The translations under genes and the position numbers were made by a program. This document shows positions 1 through 9,274 of a stretch of 37,807 bases of DNA, in pieces. The stretch covers positions 1-37,807 of the forward strand of contig JBGQFW010000032.1 of assembly GCA_041497115.1 (NCBI GenBank), given 5' to 3'. The notes beneath the pieces were generated by a model, which worked only from the letters and a program-made list of their open reading frames with translations, was not told the DNA's origin and did not search any database. Within the stretch, counting starts at the first letter, position 1. Each line of letters begins with the position of its first letter. Source of the stretch: AR5 sp041497115. GTDB lineage: Bacteria > Methylomirabilota > Methylomirabilia > Rokubacteriales > CSP1-6.

Positions 1-22
1 AATCCTGTTCTGGGGGGAGGTA

Positions 23-51
23 TTGGAGGGGGCCGTCGAGGCCCCCTCCAA
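23..51 (-). terminator. hairpin after clpX
   Basis: A perfect 12-bp inverted repeat (23-34 with 40-51, loop of 5) lies 5 bases beyond the clpX stop codon. On the minus strand the stem is followed by TACC and then C-rich sequence rather than a run of T, so it is a strong hairpin with a poor U-tract. It may end the tig-clpP-clpX transcript or only protect its 3' end. Confidence 0.55.
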
Positions 52-56
52 AGAGC

Positions 57-1304
<1,248 letters not shown>

Positions 1305-1320
1305 CCTTCCGCCGGCTCCC

Positions 1321-1956
1321 CTACCTCTGGACCGGCGCCGCGAGCACGGCTGCCTCGCTGACCGCCCGGGTCGTCGGCTTCGAGGAGATCACCTCGTCGA
1401 CGATCTTATATTCCTTGGCCTGCTCGGCGGTCATGAAAAAGTCCCGGTCGGTGTCGCGCTGGATCTTCTCCATGCTCTGCCCGGTGTGATGCACCAGGAT
1501 GCGGTTGAGCTCCTCGCGCATCCGGAGGATCTCGCGGGCCTGGATGTCGATGTCGGTGGCCTGCCCCTGCACGCCGCCGAGCGGCTGGTGGATCATGATC
1601 CGCGCGTGCGGCAGCGCGAAGCGCTTGCCCCGGGAGCCCGCGCACAGCAGCAGGGCGCCCATGGAAGCGGCCTGCCCCATGCAGATGGTCGAGATGGCCG
1701 GCTTCACGTACTGCATCGTGTCGTAGATGGCCATGCCGGCCGTCACCGAGCCGCCGGGGGAATTGATGTAGAGATAGATGTCCTTGTCCGGGTCCTCCGC
1801 CTCGAGGAAGAGCATCTGGGCGATGACCAGGTTGGCCAGCTCGTCCTCGATGAAGGTGGGCAGGAAGATGATCCGCTCCTTGAGGAGTCGCGAGAAGATG
1901 TCGAACGCCCGCTCGCCGCGGGGCGTCTGCTCGACGACCATGGGAACCAGCGCCAT
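1321..1956 (-). CDS. clpP: ClpP, serine protease subunit
   Basis: A 211-residue ClpP peptidase. The catalytic triad is visible as S98 (in MGQAASMG), H123 (in ARIMIHQPLGG) and D172 (in TDRDFF). The family assembles into a 14-mer barrel that degrades proteins delivered by ClpX. The start chosen is the ATG at 1956, preceded by AAGGAGAGGT at good spacing; the frame stays open further upstream but that part runs into tig and does not resemble ClpP. There are 26 bases between the tig stop and this start. Operon order tig-clpP-clpX is the classical one. Confidence 0.98.
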   Translation of the reverse strand: MALVPMVVEQTPRGERAFDIFSRLLKERIIFLPTFIEDELANLVIAQMLFLEAEDPDKDIYLYINSPGGSVTAGMAIYDTMQYVKPAISTICMGQAASMGALLLCAGSRGKRFALPHARIMIHQPLGGVQGQATDIDIQAREILRMREELNRILVHHTGQSMEKIQRDTDRDFFMTAEQAKEYKIVDEVISSKPTTRAVSEAAVLAAPVQR

Positions 1957-1982
1957 TGCCACCTCTCCTTGGGCCGTGATGC

Positions 1983-3251
1983 CTAGCCCTTGATGCGGGC
2001 CTGTTCGATCAGCATGTCGAGGGTCTTGCGCTCGCGCAACCCGTGCCGCAGCGCGTCCAGGTCGCCGCTCTTTTCCATCATACGACGAACGGCCGGCGCC
2101 GGGCGCTGGCTGGCTTGGGCGAATTTCTCGATCTCGGCGTCGAGCTCGGTCTCGGCGGGGGCGATCGCCTCCTTGTCGGCGACGGCCTCCAGCAGCAGGG
2201 CGCGCCGCACGCTCCTCTCGGCGGACGGCCGGAGCTCGCCCACGATCTTGGGGTAGTCCCACTGCACGGCGTCGGGGTCCACGCCCTGGCGGCGCAGCCG
2301 GTCGCGGGTGTGCTCGACCTGGTGGGCGACCTGCCGCATCACCATGGCCTCGGGCACGCCGAACTCGTGGCGGGCCAGCAGCGCGTCGATCACCTTGTCC
2401 TCGAGACTTCGGCGCGACTCGGCGGTGCGGGCCGCCTCCAGCTGCCGGCGCACCTCTGCCCGCAGCGCGTCGAGCGTCTCGAACTCGCCGAGGCCCTTGG
2501 CGAGCTCGTCGTCGAGCGCGGGCAGGACCTTCTCCTTCACCTCGCCGATCTTCAGGTGGGCGGTCCCCGTCTTGCCCCGCAGCGACTCCATGCGGTGGTC
2601 GTCGGCGAAGCGCAGGCCGATCTCGCGCTCGTCGCCGGCCTTGAGGCCGACGGCGGCCTCGTCGATCTCCGGCAGCACCGAGCCGCTGCCCACCAGGAAG
2701 TGATAGCCGTTGGCGGTGGTCGGCTCGTGGTCCGCCGGCGCCAGCGTGTAGTCCACCACCACGAGGTCGCCGGCGGCGGCCGGCCGCTCGACGCTGCGGA
2801 ACTCCGCGTGCTGGTCGCGCATCCGCTCGAGCGCGTCCGCCACGTCGGCGTCGGTCACCGCCGCCGGCGCGTGGTCGACCTCCACGCCGCGGTAGTCGCC
2901 CAGCGCGATGACCGGCTTCACCTCGACCACCGCCGTGAAGGACAGCGGCGCGTCCTCCTCGAGCTTGAGGTCCTGGAGGTCCGGCTCGTTGACGGGATCG
3001 ATGCGCGCCTCGGTCAGCGCCTGGCGGTAGACGTCGGGGATGAGGTGCTCGGCGACTTCGCGCCGGACGTCATCGGCGAAGTGCAGCTTCACCAGCGAGC
3101 GGGGCACGTGGCCGCGGCGGAAGCCGGGCAGGCTGGCCTTCTTCTGCACCCGCCCGTACGCGCGCTCCCACTCCTTCTGCACCACGTCCACCGGCGCCTC
3201 GACGGCGAGCCGGCGCTTGCAGGCCTCGATCTCCTCGACGGCGACCTTCAT
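1983..3251 (-). CDS. tig: Trigger factor, ribosome-associated chaperone
   Basis: A 422-residue trigger factor. The N-terminal ribosome-binding domain carries the signature loop LPGFRRGHVP (41-50; family GFRxGKxP, with His in place of the usual Lys). The central FKBP-type isomerase domain follows (around GDLVVVDYTL and VGSGSVLPEIDEA), then a helical C-terminal chaperone domain. It binds nascent chains at the exit tunnel. The ATG at 3251 starts the typical MKVAVEE sequence; the frame is open further upstream only because it runs through the tRNA gene. The Shine-Dalgarno sequence is modest (GAAAGAGA). It is first of the tig-clpP-clpX operon, 37 bases after tRNA-Leu. Confidence 0.96.
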   Translation of the reverse strand: MKVAVEEIEACKRRLAVEAPVDVVQKEWERAYGRVQKKASLPGFRRGHVPRSLVKLHFADDVRREVAEHLIPDVYRQALTEARIDPVNEPDLQDLKLEEDAPLSFTAVVEVKPVIALGDYRGVEVDHAPAAVTDADVADALERMRDQHAEFRSVERPAAAGDLVVVDYTLAPADHEPTTANGYHFLVGSGSVLPEIDEAAVGLKAGDEREIGLRFADDHRMESLRGKTGTAHLKIGEVKEKVLPALDDELAKGLGEFETLDALRAEVRRQLEAARTAESRRSLEDKVIDALLARHEFGVPEAMVMRQVAHQVEHTRDRLRRQGVDPDAVQWDYPKIVGELRPSAERSVRRALLLEAVADKEAIAPAETELDAEIEKFAQASQRPAPAVRRMMEKSGDLDALRHGLRERKTLDMLIEQARIKG

Positions 3252-3288
3252 TCGGGTCTCTTTCTCGCTCGGCGCGCGGTCCGAGAGG

Positions 3289-3376
3289 TGGTGCGAGAGG
3301 GGGGAGTCGAACCCCCAAGGGCTTTGGGCCCACTGGATCCTAAGTCCAGCGCGTCTGCCAGTTTCGCCACTCTCGC
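3289..3376 (-). tRNA. tRNA-Leu, anticodon UAG
   Basis: Minus-strand cloverleaf. The 7-bp acceptor stem GCGAGAG/CTCTCGC is complete, the anticodon arm CTGGA-CTTAGGA-TCCAG gives anticodon TAG, a variable arm of class II length is present, and the T arm contains GGTTCGACTCC. Discriminator A (3292) is followed by an encoded CCA (3289-3291). It reads CUA and probably other CUN leucine codons. It lies directly upstream of tig on the same strand, so tRNA and tig are probably one transcript that is processed. Confidence 0.96.
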
Positions 3377-3404
3377 GGGAGTCCGACGCCCGGGGCCGAT
3401 GACC

Positions 3405-3433
3405 AGCATACCCATGACGCCGGAAGGTCGCAA
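3405..3433 (-). promoter_or_regulatory. sigma70-type promoter for tRNA-Leu-tig operon
   Basis: On the minus strand there is TTGCGA (3428-3433), a 17-base spacer and TATGCT (3405-3410). The predicted start is near 3398, giving a leader of about 22 bases before the mature tRNA end at 3376. Box identity and spacing are good for a GC-rich genome. No transcript data support it here. Confidence 0.6.
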
Positions 3434-3481
3434 GACGACTTCCCCGTCGCGGCGCCGCCCCCGCGGCGCGCATAATCGAGC

Positions 3482-5779
3482 ATGCCCTGGCTGTCCGGCC
3501 GCCGCCTCCGCCCCGTCGTCCTGGCGGGGGCCGCGATGCTCGCCGTCCTGGTCGCCGCCGTCGCCGTCTACTCGGCCCTCGCGCTGGCGCGCTTCGAGCG
3601 GGTCGAGGAGCGGCGCGCCACGTTCGTGTACGCCGCGGCCCAGCCGCTGGCCCCCGGCGTCAGCGTGCGCGCGGTGGACCTGGCCGGCACGCTGGCGCGG
3701 CTGCGGTACACCGACTCGCGCGGCGTCCCACCCGAGGCGGGGCAGTTCCGCCGGCTGGACGACGCCTGGGAGATCCACCTGCGCGGCGACCCCGAGGGCA
3801 CCGGCCCGCGCGTGCGGCTCGACCTCCACGACGGGCGCATCACGCGCGTCACCCGCGACGGCTACGACGTGGGCGCGGCCGCGCTCGAGCCCGAGGTGCT
3901 GACCAGCGCGGACGACCGGCCGGGCGAGGACCACCGGCCGGTGCGGCTGGCCGACGTCCCGCCGGTGCTCATCAACGCCGTGCTGGCGGCGGAGGACCAC
4001 CGCTTCTTCGCGCACGGCGGCCTCGACGCCCGCGGCGTGGCCCGGGCCGCCTGGACGAACCTCCGCGCGGGGCGCGTCACGCAGGGCGGCTCGACCATCA
4101 CCCAGCAGCTCGTCAAGAACCGGCTGGTCGGCCCCCGCCGCACGGTCTTCCGCAAGGCGCGCGAGGCGTGGCTGGCGACGCTCGTGGAGTGGCGCTACTC
4201 CAAGGCGCAGATCCTCGAGTCGTACCTGAACGAGCTCTACTTGGGCCAGCGCAACGGGCGCGCCGTGCGCGGCGTGGGCGCCGCCGCGCGCGCGTATTTC
4301 GGCCGCGAGATCCACCAGCTCACGCCCGCCGAGGCCGCGCTGCTGGCCGGCATGATCCGCGCCCCCAACAGCTACTCGCCCGCCGTCGACCCCGAGCGCG
4401 CCCGCGCCCGTCGCGACGTCGTGCTGGCGCGCATGCGCGAGCTGGGCTCGCTCTCGCCCGCCGACTGGCAGGCCGCGCGGGCCGAGCCGGTACGCGTGCC
4501 CCCGGCCGCCGCCGCCGCTCACCCGGCGCCCTACTTCACCGACTACGTGCGGGCCGAGCTCGAGCGGCGCTTCGGCGAGCGCGGCGAGAGCACCGGTGTG
4601 CTGACGACGCTCGACCTGCCGCTGCAGCGCTTCGCCGAGGCGGCGGTGGGGCGTGGCCTCGACCGGCTGGAGACGGCCTCGCCCCCGCTGCGCCGCGCCG
4701 AGCCCGCCCGCCGGCTGCAGGCAGCACTGGTGGCTCTCGACGCCGCCACCGGCGAGATCCGGGCGCTCGTCGGCGGCCGCGACTACGCGCAGAGCCAGTT
4801 CGACCGCGCCGCGCTGGCGCGCCGGCAGCCGGCCTCGGCCTTCAAGCCGTTCGTGTACCTCGCCGCGCTGCGACGGCGCGGCGACGGCCCGCCCCCGCTC
4901 ACCGCCGCGTCGTTCGTGGACGACCTGCCGGTGACCGTCCCCGTCGGCCGCGACACGTGGAGCCCGCGCAACTACGGCGACCGCTACGAGGGCCGGGTGA
5001 GCGTGCGCCACGCGCTCGAGCACTCGCTGAACGCCGCCACCGTGCGGGTGGCGCAGGCGGCCGGGCTGCCGGCGGTCGTCGACACCGCGCGCGCGCTGGG
5101 CTTCGAGGGCGAGCTGGCGCCGGTGCCGTCGGTCGCGCTCGGCGCCTTCGAGGCCACCCCGCTCGAGCTCGCCCGCGCCTACCTGCCGCTCGCCAACGGC
5201 GGCGTGCGCCCGTCCGGCGCCGTCGCCGTGCGGGCCGTCCGCGACCGCGACGGCGAGGTCGCGCCGGCGGAGGCGGCCGAGCCGGCGGAGGTGATCAGCC
5301 CGGCCGAGGCGTACCTGGTCACCTCGCTGCTGCAGGGGGTGATCCAGTCGGGCACCGCCGCCGCCGCGCGCGGCCTGACGTCCGCCGACGGCCTCGCCGG
5401 CAAGACCGGGACGAGCAACGACGGGCGCGACGCGTGGTTCGTCGGCTACACGCCGCGGCTGGTGGTGGTGGTCTGGGTCGGCTTCGACGACGGCGAGGCG
5501 CACGGGCTCAGCGGCGCCGACGGCGCGCTGCCGATCTGGACGGACTTCATGCAGCAGGCGCTGGAGGCGTACGCCCAGCCGGTGTTCACGGCGCCGGCCG
5601 GGATCGCGTTTGCCGACATCGACGTCTCCAACGGCCTCGCCGCGACGCGCTTCTGTCCGGTGGTCGCGCGCGAGACGTTCCTGGCCGGCACCGAGCCGCC
5701 GCCCTGCCGCGAGCACGGCGGCGTGGGCTCACAGATCGAGAACTGGTGGCACCGCCTTAAGGAGTGGTGGCGCCGCTAG
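3482..5779 (+). CDS. mrcB: Class A penicillin-binding protein, PBP1b type
   Basis: A bifunctional peptidoglycan synthase of 765 residues. One membrane anchor (about 11-37) follows a short basic N-terminus. A UB2H-like segment (about 48-135) suggests the PBP1b branch. The glycosyltransferase domain has AAEDHRFFAHGG with catalytic E171 and GGSTITQQL (202-210). The transpeptidase domain has S452-A-F-K455 (acylated serine), S515-L-N517 and K641-T-G-T. All catalytic residues are present. The ATG at 3482 is the first possible start because an in-frame TAA lies 6 bases upstream; no clear Shine-Dalgarno is visible. It is divergent from tRNA-Leu-tig and convergent with the next gene (7-base gap). Confidence 0.94.
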   Translation: MPWLSGRRLRPVVLAGAAMLAVLVAAVAVYSALALARFERVEERRATFVYAAAQPLAPGVSVRAVDLAGTLARLRYTDSRGVPPEAGQFRRLDDAWEIHLRGDPEGTGPRVRLDLHDGRITRVTRDGYDVGAAALEPEVLTSADDRPGEDHRPVRLADVPPVLINAVLAAEDHRFFAHGGLDARGVARAAWTNLRAGRVTQGGSTITQQLVKNRLVGPRRTVFRKAREAWLATLVEWRYSKAQILESYLNELYLGQRNGRAVRGVGAAARAYFGREIHQLTPAEAALLAGMIRAPNSYSPAVDPERARARRDVVLARMRELGSLSPADWQAARAEPVRVPPAAAAAHPAPYFTDYVRAELERRFGERGESTGVLTTLDLPLQRFAEAAVGRGLDRLETASPPLRRAEPARRLQAALVALDAATGEIRALVGGRDYAQSQFDRAALARRQPASAFKPFVYLAALRRRGDGPPPLTAASFVDDLPVTVPVGRDTWSPRNYGDRYEGRVSVRHALEHSLNAATVRVAQAAGLPAVVDTARALGFEGELAPVPSVALGAFEATPLELARAYLPLANGGVRPSGAVAVRAVRDRDGEVAPAEAAEPAEVISPAEAYLVTSLLQGVIQSGTAAAARGLTSADGLAGKTGTSNDGRDAWFVGYTPRLVVVVWVGFDDGEAHGLSGADGALPIWTDFMQQALEAYAQPVFTAPAGIAFADIDVSNGLAATRFCPVVARETFLAGTEPPPCREHGGVGSQIENWWHRLKEWWRR

Positions 5780-5786
5780 CCGGCTG

Positions 5787-6557
5787 CTACCGGCGCCCCT
5801 CGCGCCAGCCGCAGACCTTGCAGTAGACGCCGATGACGGAGCCGCGCTCGGTCTCGTAGAGGCCGCACTTCGGGCACTGTCGCTTGCCCTCGGCGGAGAC
5901 GACCGCCGGCGCCGCCGGCGCCACGATCGTCGGGCGTGGCGAGGGCGGCGCGACCGGCGCCGGCTCGGCCGCGGCGCCGGGCTGCGACTCTCCCTCCGCC
6001 GCCGGACGCGCGATCGGCTCGGTCAGCATCGGCGCGATCGGGACGAAGCCGCTGAGCTGCTCGGCGGCCACGCGGGACATCGCCCAGCCGGTGGCGAGGA
6101 CGGTGACGACGAGGTTCGCGAGCTGCACGAGCGAGACGATCAGCCAGCCGAGGACGCCGAGCAGCCCGCCCCCGTAGGCGATCGACAGGCTGGTGCCCAC
6201 CACGGTCGGGATCGACACGACGAAGGCCGCCACCAGCGACACGACGAAGCTCCGCCACGCGATACCCCACCACACCGCGAGGGCGCCCGTGAGCGGCCGG
6301 CCGTAGTACATCCGGGCCCACTGGCTCGCGAGCCGCGGGAGGAGCGAGATCGCCCAGCCGGCAGCGACGACGAAGCCGACCGCCACCACAAAGCCGCCGA
6401 GGCGGCCCATGGTCGGTACGATGAAGGGGACGGCGATCGCGGGGGCAGCCATGATCGGGACGACGCGGACGACGAGTCGCCAGGTGAGGTACCAGCCGGC
6501 CCGGAGGGCGTCCCAGGTGAAGAAGCCGAAGGGCTCGATCGGGCCGGGCGTCGCCAT
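5787..6557 (-). CDS. Membrane protein with C-terminal zinc ribbon, function unknown
   Basis: A 256-residue protein I cannot assign to a named family. The first two thirds hold about four hydrophobic segments (around 25-45, 52-75, 95-120 and 125-160). An Ala/Pro-rich linker (about 180-222) connects to a short C-terminal C4 motif, C228-P-K-C231 and C246-K-V-C249, typical of a rubredoxin-like zinc ribbon. The ribbon probably faces the cytoplasm. The gene stands alone between a PBP and a divergent acetyltransferase, so context gives no function. Coding nature is supported by the clear membrane and zinc-ribbon design. Confidence 0.75.
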   Translation of the reverse strand: MATPGPIEPFGFFTWDALRAGWYLTWRLVVRVVPIMAAPAIAVPFIVPTMGRLGGFVVAVGFVVAAGWAISLLPRLASQWARMYYGRPLTGALAVWWGIAWRSFVVSLVAAFVVSIPTVVGTSLSIAYGGGLLGVLGWLIVSLVQLANLVVTVLATGWAMSRVAAEQLSGFVPIAPMLTEPIARPAAEGESQPGAAAEPAPVAPPSPRPTIVAPAAPAVVSAEGKRQCPKCGLYETERGSVIGVYCKVCGWREGRR

Positions 6558-6591
6558 ACGCCTGGCGCATTCTGGGTGACCCGCGCGCCCG

Positions 6592-6620
6592 ATGTCAATG
6601 TCTGCGCGCTCTGCTATCCT
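6592..6620 (+). promoter_or_regulatory. possible sigma70-type promoter for the acetyltransferase
   Basis: ATGTCA (6592-6597), a 17-base spacer and TATCCT (6615-6620) stand ahead of the GTG-started acetyltransferase gene. Each box matches 4 of 6 consensus positions. The leader would be about 27 bases and contains the Shine-Dalgarno GGGAGG (6643-6648). Confidence 0.4.
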
Positions 6621-6653
6621 GCCGGCTCACCCTCGCGCCGCCGGGAGGCTGCC

Positions 6654-8015
6654 GTGATCCGTGACCTGGGCGACGGCCTGGTGCTCCGCGCGTCCACCGC
6701 CGCCGATGCCGAACCGCTCGCGACGTTCGTCGGCGACGTCCTGCGCGCTCAGGACGGCGAGGCGCCGAACCATCACATGGCGGCGTGGGCGAGCGACCTG
6801 CACGAGGGCCGCCACCCATCGTTCCGTCCGGGCGACGCCACCGTCGTCGTGGACGCGCGCACCGGCGCCATCGTCTCGTGCCTGCACCTCCTGTCGCACA
6901 CGTGGAGCTACGGCGGCGCGCCGGTCGCGGTCGGGCAGCCCGAGCTGATCGGCACCGCGGCCGCCTGGCGCGGGCGGGGGCTCGTGCGCGCGCAGTTCGA
7001 GGTGGTGCACGGCTGGAGCGCGGCGCGGGGCCACCACATGCTGGCCATCACCGGCATCCCGTGGTTCTACCGGCAGTTCGGCTACGAGCTGGCGATCGAG
7101 CGCGGCGGCGGCCCCCGCGTGCGCCGCGACGTCGCGGTCCCGCCGCCGCACCCGCCCGCCGGCTGGCGCGTGCGCCCGGCCACCGCGAGCGACGCCCCCG
7201 TGCTGGCCGACCTCGCCGCGGGGGCGGCGGCGCGCGCGCTGGTCAGCGTCCCGCGCGACGCCGGCCTCTGGCGCTGGGAGCTGAGCGGCCGGCGCGCCGA
7301 CAGCGCGCCGCGCCGCGAGGTGTACGTGCTCGAGCGCGACGGCGCCCCCGTCGGCTACGTCGCCCACGCCATCGAGCTCTTCAGCAGCGGCTCGCTGGTG
7401 GTGACGGCGTTCGAGGTGGCGCCGGGGGCGTCGTGGCGCGAGGCGTGGCTCGCCGCCCTGGCGCCGCTGTTCGAGGCCGGCGATCGCCTGGCGGCGGCGG
7501 CGGCGGCGGCGACCGGGCGCTGCGAGGCGCTGAGCTTCTGGCTCCTCGGCCGCCAGCATCCGCTCTATCGCGTCTTCCGCTTCCAGGAGTGGGACGACGG
7601 CTACGCCTGGTACACGCGCGTCCCCGACCCGGCGGCGTTCCTGCGCACGGTGACGCCGGCGCTCGAGCGCCGGCTGGCCGCCTCGGCGTGCGCCGGCCAC
7701 TCCGGGCCGCTCACGCTCGGCTTCTATCGCGACGGGGTCCGGCTGGCGTTCGCGCGCGGCCGGGTGACGGCGGTGGAGACGTGGCGCCCCGACATCGCCG
7801 TGCAGGGGCTCGAGTTCGGGCGGCCGTCGAGCGATCCGCGGCGACCGCTGGCGATGTTCCCCGACCTCACATTCTTACAATTGCTCTTCGGCTTCCGCGC
7901 GCTCGCCGAGCTGGAGGCGGCGTTTCCCGACTGCGTGGTGCGCACCAACGACGCGCGGGCGCTGCTGGATGCGCTGTTCCCGAAGACCCCCTCGGACGTG
8001 TGGCCGGTGGTCTGA
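6654..8015 (+). CDS. Eis-like GNAT N-acetyltransferase
   Basis: A 453-residue protein with two GNAT-like halves and a C-terminal SCP2-like region, the layout of Eis-family acetyltransferases. The first half has the acetyl-CoA pyrophosphate loop WRGRGLV (105-111) and the typical WFYRQFGYELAIERGG stretch. A second GNAT-like fold begins near residue 155, and the last 140 residues resemble an SCP2 sterol-carrier fold. Family members acetylate amines of small molecules or proteins; the substrate here is unknown. The start is GTG at 6654, fixed by GGGAGG with a 5-base spacer. A (GCG)7 run (7491-7511) encodes seven alanines. Confidence 0.82.
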   Translation: MIRDLGDGLVLRASTAADAEPLATFVGDVLRAQDGEAPNHHMAAWASDLHEGRHPSFRPGDATVVVDARTGAIVSCLHLLSHTWSYGGAPVAVGQPELIGTAAAWRGRGLVRAQFEVVHGWSAARGHHMLAITGIPWFYRQFGYELAIERGGGPRVRRDVAVPPPHPPAGWRVRPATASDAPVLADLAAGAAARALVSVPRDAGLWRWELSGRRADSAPRREVYVLERDGAPVGYVAHAIELFSSGSLVVTAFEVAPGASWREAWLAALAPLFEAGDRLAAAAAAATGRCEALSFWLLGRQHPLYRVFRFQEWDDGYAWYTRVPDPAAFLRTVTPALERRLAASACAGHSGPLTLGFYRDGVRLAFARGRVTAVETWRPDIAVQGLEFGRPSSDPRRPLAMFPDLTFLQLLFGFRALAELEAAFPDCVVRTNDARALLDALFPKTPSDVWPVV

Positions 8016-8023
8016 GCGGACGC

Positions 8024-8524
8024 CTAGGCGGCGGTGGCGAGCCCGGCCACGACCCGCACGCCGGGGACCTGCCGCAGCGCCTCGGGCGAGACCTTGATCT
8101 TGCTCGCGCGGCTGCCGCCGCCGAGGATGATCCAGTCGGGCGCCAGCACACGCTCGTCCACGAAGATCGGCAGGCCGTCGGGCAGCGCGAAGACGGTCAC
8201 GCCGCCGATCAGCATCCCCGTCAGCGCGCGCGTCTCCTCGGCGGTGGCGAACGACACGCGCGAGACCTCGAGCAGCCCCTTCACCGCGTGGTTGACGTCC
8301 AGCCGCGTCGTCGCCAGCACCACGCAGGCGGCGTGGCGGCGCGGCTCCTTCTTGGAGCTTACGAGGATCGTGTTGGCCGACCGCTCGAGCGGCACGCCGT
8401 AGTGCGCGCAGTAGGCGGCGGTGTCGGCCAGCGCCGGATCGATGGCGTGGATCTCGTACGGGATGCCGATGCGGTCGAGCACGGCGACGACGCGCTGCTC
8501 GATCTCGCGGCCGTCGTCGCTCAT
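8024..8524 (-). CDS. YbaK/EbsC-type aminoacyl-tRNA deacylase
   Basis: A 166-residue single-domain protein of the YbaK/ProX family. It shows SANTILVSSKKEPRRHAACVV, VNHAVKGLLEVSRVSFATAEE and GGVTVFALPDGLPIFVDERV, the order of conserved blocks expected for Cys-tRNA(Pro)/Ala-tRNA(Pro) deacylases. Such proteins hydrolyse mischarged tRNAs in trans. The ATG at 8524 overlaps the stop codon of the upstream VOC gene as ATGA, implying translational coupling. Which mischarged tRNA it clears cannot be read from the sequence. Confidence 0.88.
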   Translation of the reverse strand: MSDDGREIEQRVVAVLDRIGIPYEIHAIDPALADTAAYCAHYGVPLERSANTILVSSKKEPRRHAACVVLATTRLDVNHAVKGLLEVSRVSFATAEETRALTGMLIGGVTVFALPDGLPIFVDERVLAPDWIILGGGSRASKIKVSPEALRQVPGVRVVAGLATAA

Positions 8525-9240
8525 GCCGGCCGCCGACGGAAGACGGTGCCGAGCGCGGCCACCGCCGTCTCGGGCAGGTCCACGCGGCGCGCCGCCGCGT
8601 ACTCGATCGCCAGCGGGCCGTCCTCGGCCCCGGGCGCGATCTCGACGGCCAGCCGCATCGGCGAGCCCGGCCAGCGGTAGACGAGCGCGCCGTCCTCGCG
8701 GGTGGGCGCGCCCTCGAGGACGCCGCCCCACTGGGCCTCCACGCGCTCGGCCGCGCGCGCGGAGAGGCGCAGGCCGACGATCGCGACGGGTGGCGGCGGA
8801 TCCGCCGGGCCGGCTGGCGGCCGCCACGGGCGGGGCACGCCCGGCACGCGCGACTCGGCGAGCTGCACGACGATGCCGAGCGCCTCCTTGGGGTGCAGGA
8901 ACGCCTCCGACCAGCTCGGATCGGAGTCGTCGTAGCCGACGATGCGGTAGCCGAGCGCCGTCGCGCGCGCGCAGACGGCGGCCAGGCTGGGCACGCGGAA
9001 CGTGACGTGATGGATGCCGGGGCCGCGGGCGGCCAGGAAGCGGTGCAGGAAGCCGTCCTCGCCGCGCGGCTCGAGCACCTCCAGGCAGCCGTCGTTGGCG
9101 TAGCGCCAGGTGGACCACGTGTAGGGCCCCGACGGCGCCCCGGTGTCGGGGCGGCCGCCGAGCGCGCCCACCAGCACGGCGGGCGCGTCGCTCAGCCGCC
9201 GCGCGGCGATCGCGATGTGATCGAACCTGATCTCGCTCAT
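8521..9240 (-). CDS. VOC-superfamily protein (glyoxalase-like)
   Basis: A 239-residue vicinal-oxygen-chelate protein. The N-terminal module begins with the typical FDHIAIAARRL, and the expected second-strand features follow (GIHHVTFRVPSLAAVCARATALGYRIV, HPKEALGIVVQLAE), resembling methylmalonyl-CoA epimerase and glyoxalase-like enzymes. The C-terminal third (about 150-239) is a second, more divergent half. The start has GGAGGG about 6 bases upstream. The chemistry is not assignable. Its stop overlaps the start of the YbaK-type gene by four bases. Confidence 0.8.
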   Translation of the reverse strand: MSEIRFDHIAIAARRLSDAPAVLVGALGGRPDTGAPSGPYTWSTWRYANDGCLEVLEPRGEDGFLHRFLAARGPGIHHVTFRVPSLAAVCARATALGYRIVGYDDSDPSWSEAFLHPKEALGIVVQLAESRVPGVPRPWRPPAGPADPPPPVAIVGLRLSARAAERVEAQWGGVLEGAPTREDGALVYRWPGSPMRLAVEIAPGAEDGPLAIEYAAARRVDLPETAVAALGTVFRRRPA

Positions 9241-9274
9241 CGATTCCCTCCGGGCCGCCCGCCAGTCTAAACGA

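Noticed and set aside
3252..3473. N-terminal extension of trigger factor through the tRNA gene
   Set aside because: The frame is open by chance across tRNA-Leu; the standard Tig N-terminus begins at 3251.
7491..7511. (GCG)7 microsatellite
   Set aside because: It is in frame and encodes a seven-alanine run in a helix-prone part of the acetyltransferase; no sign of frame shift or phase variation.
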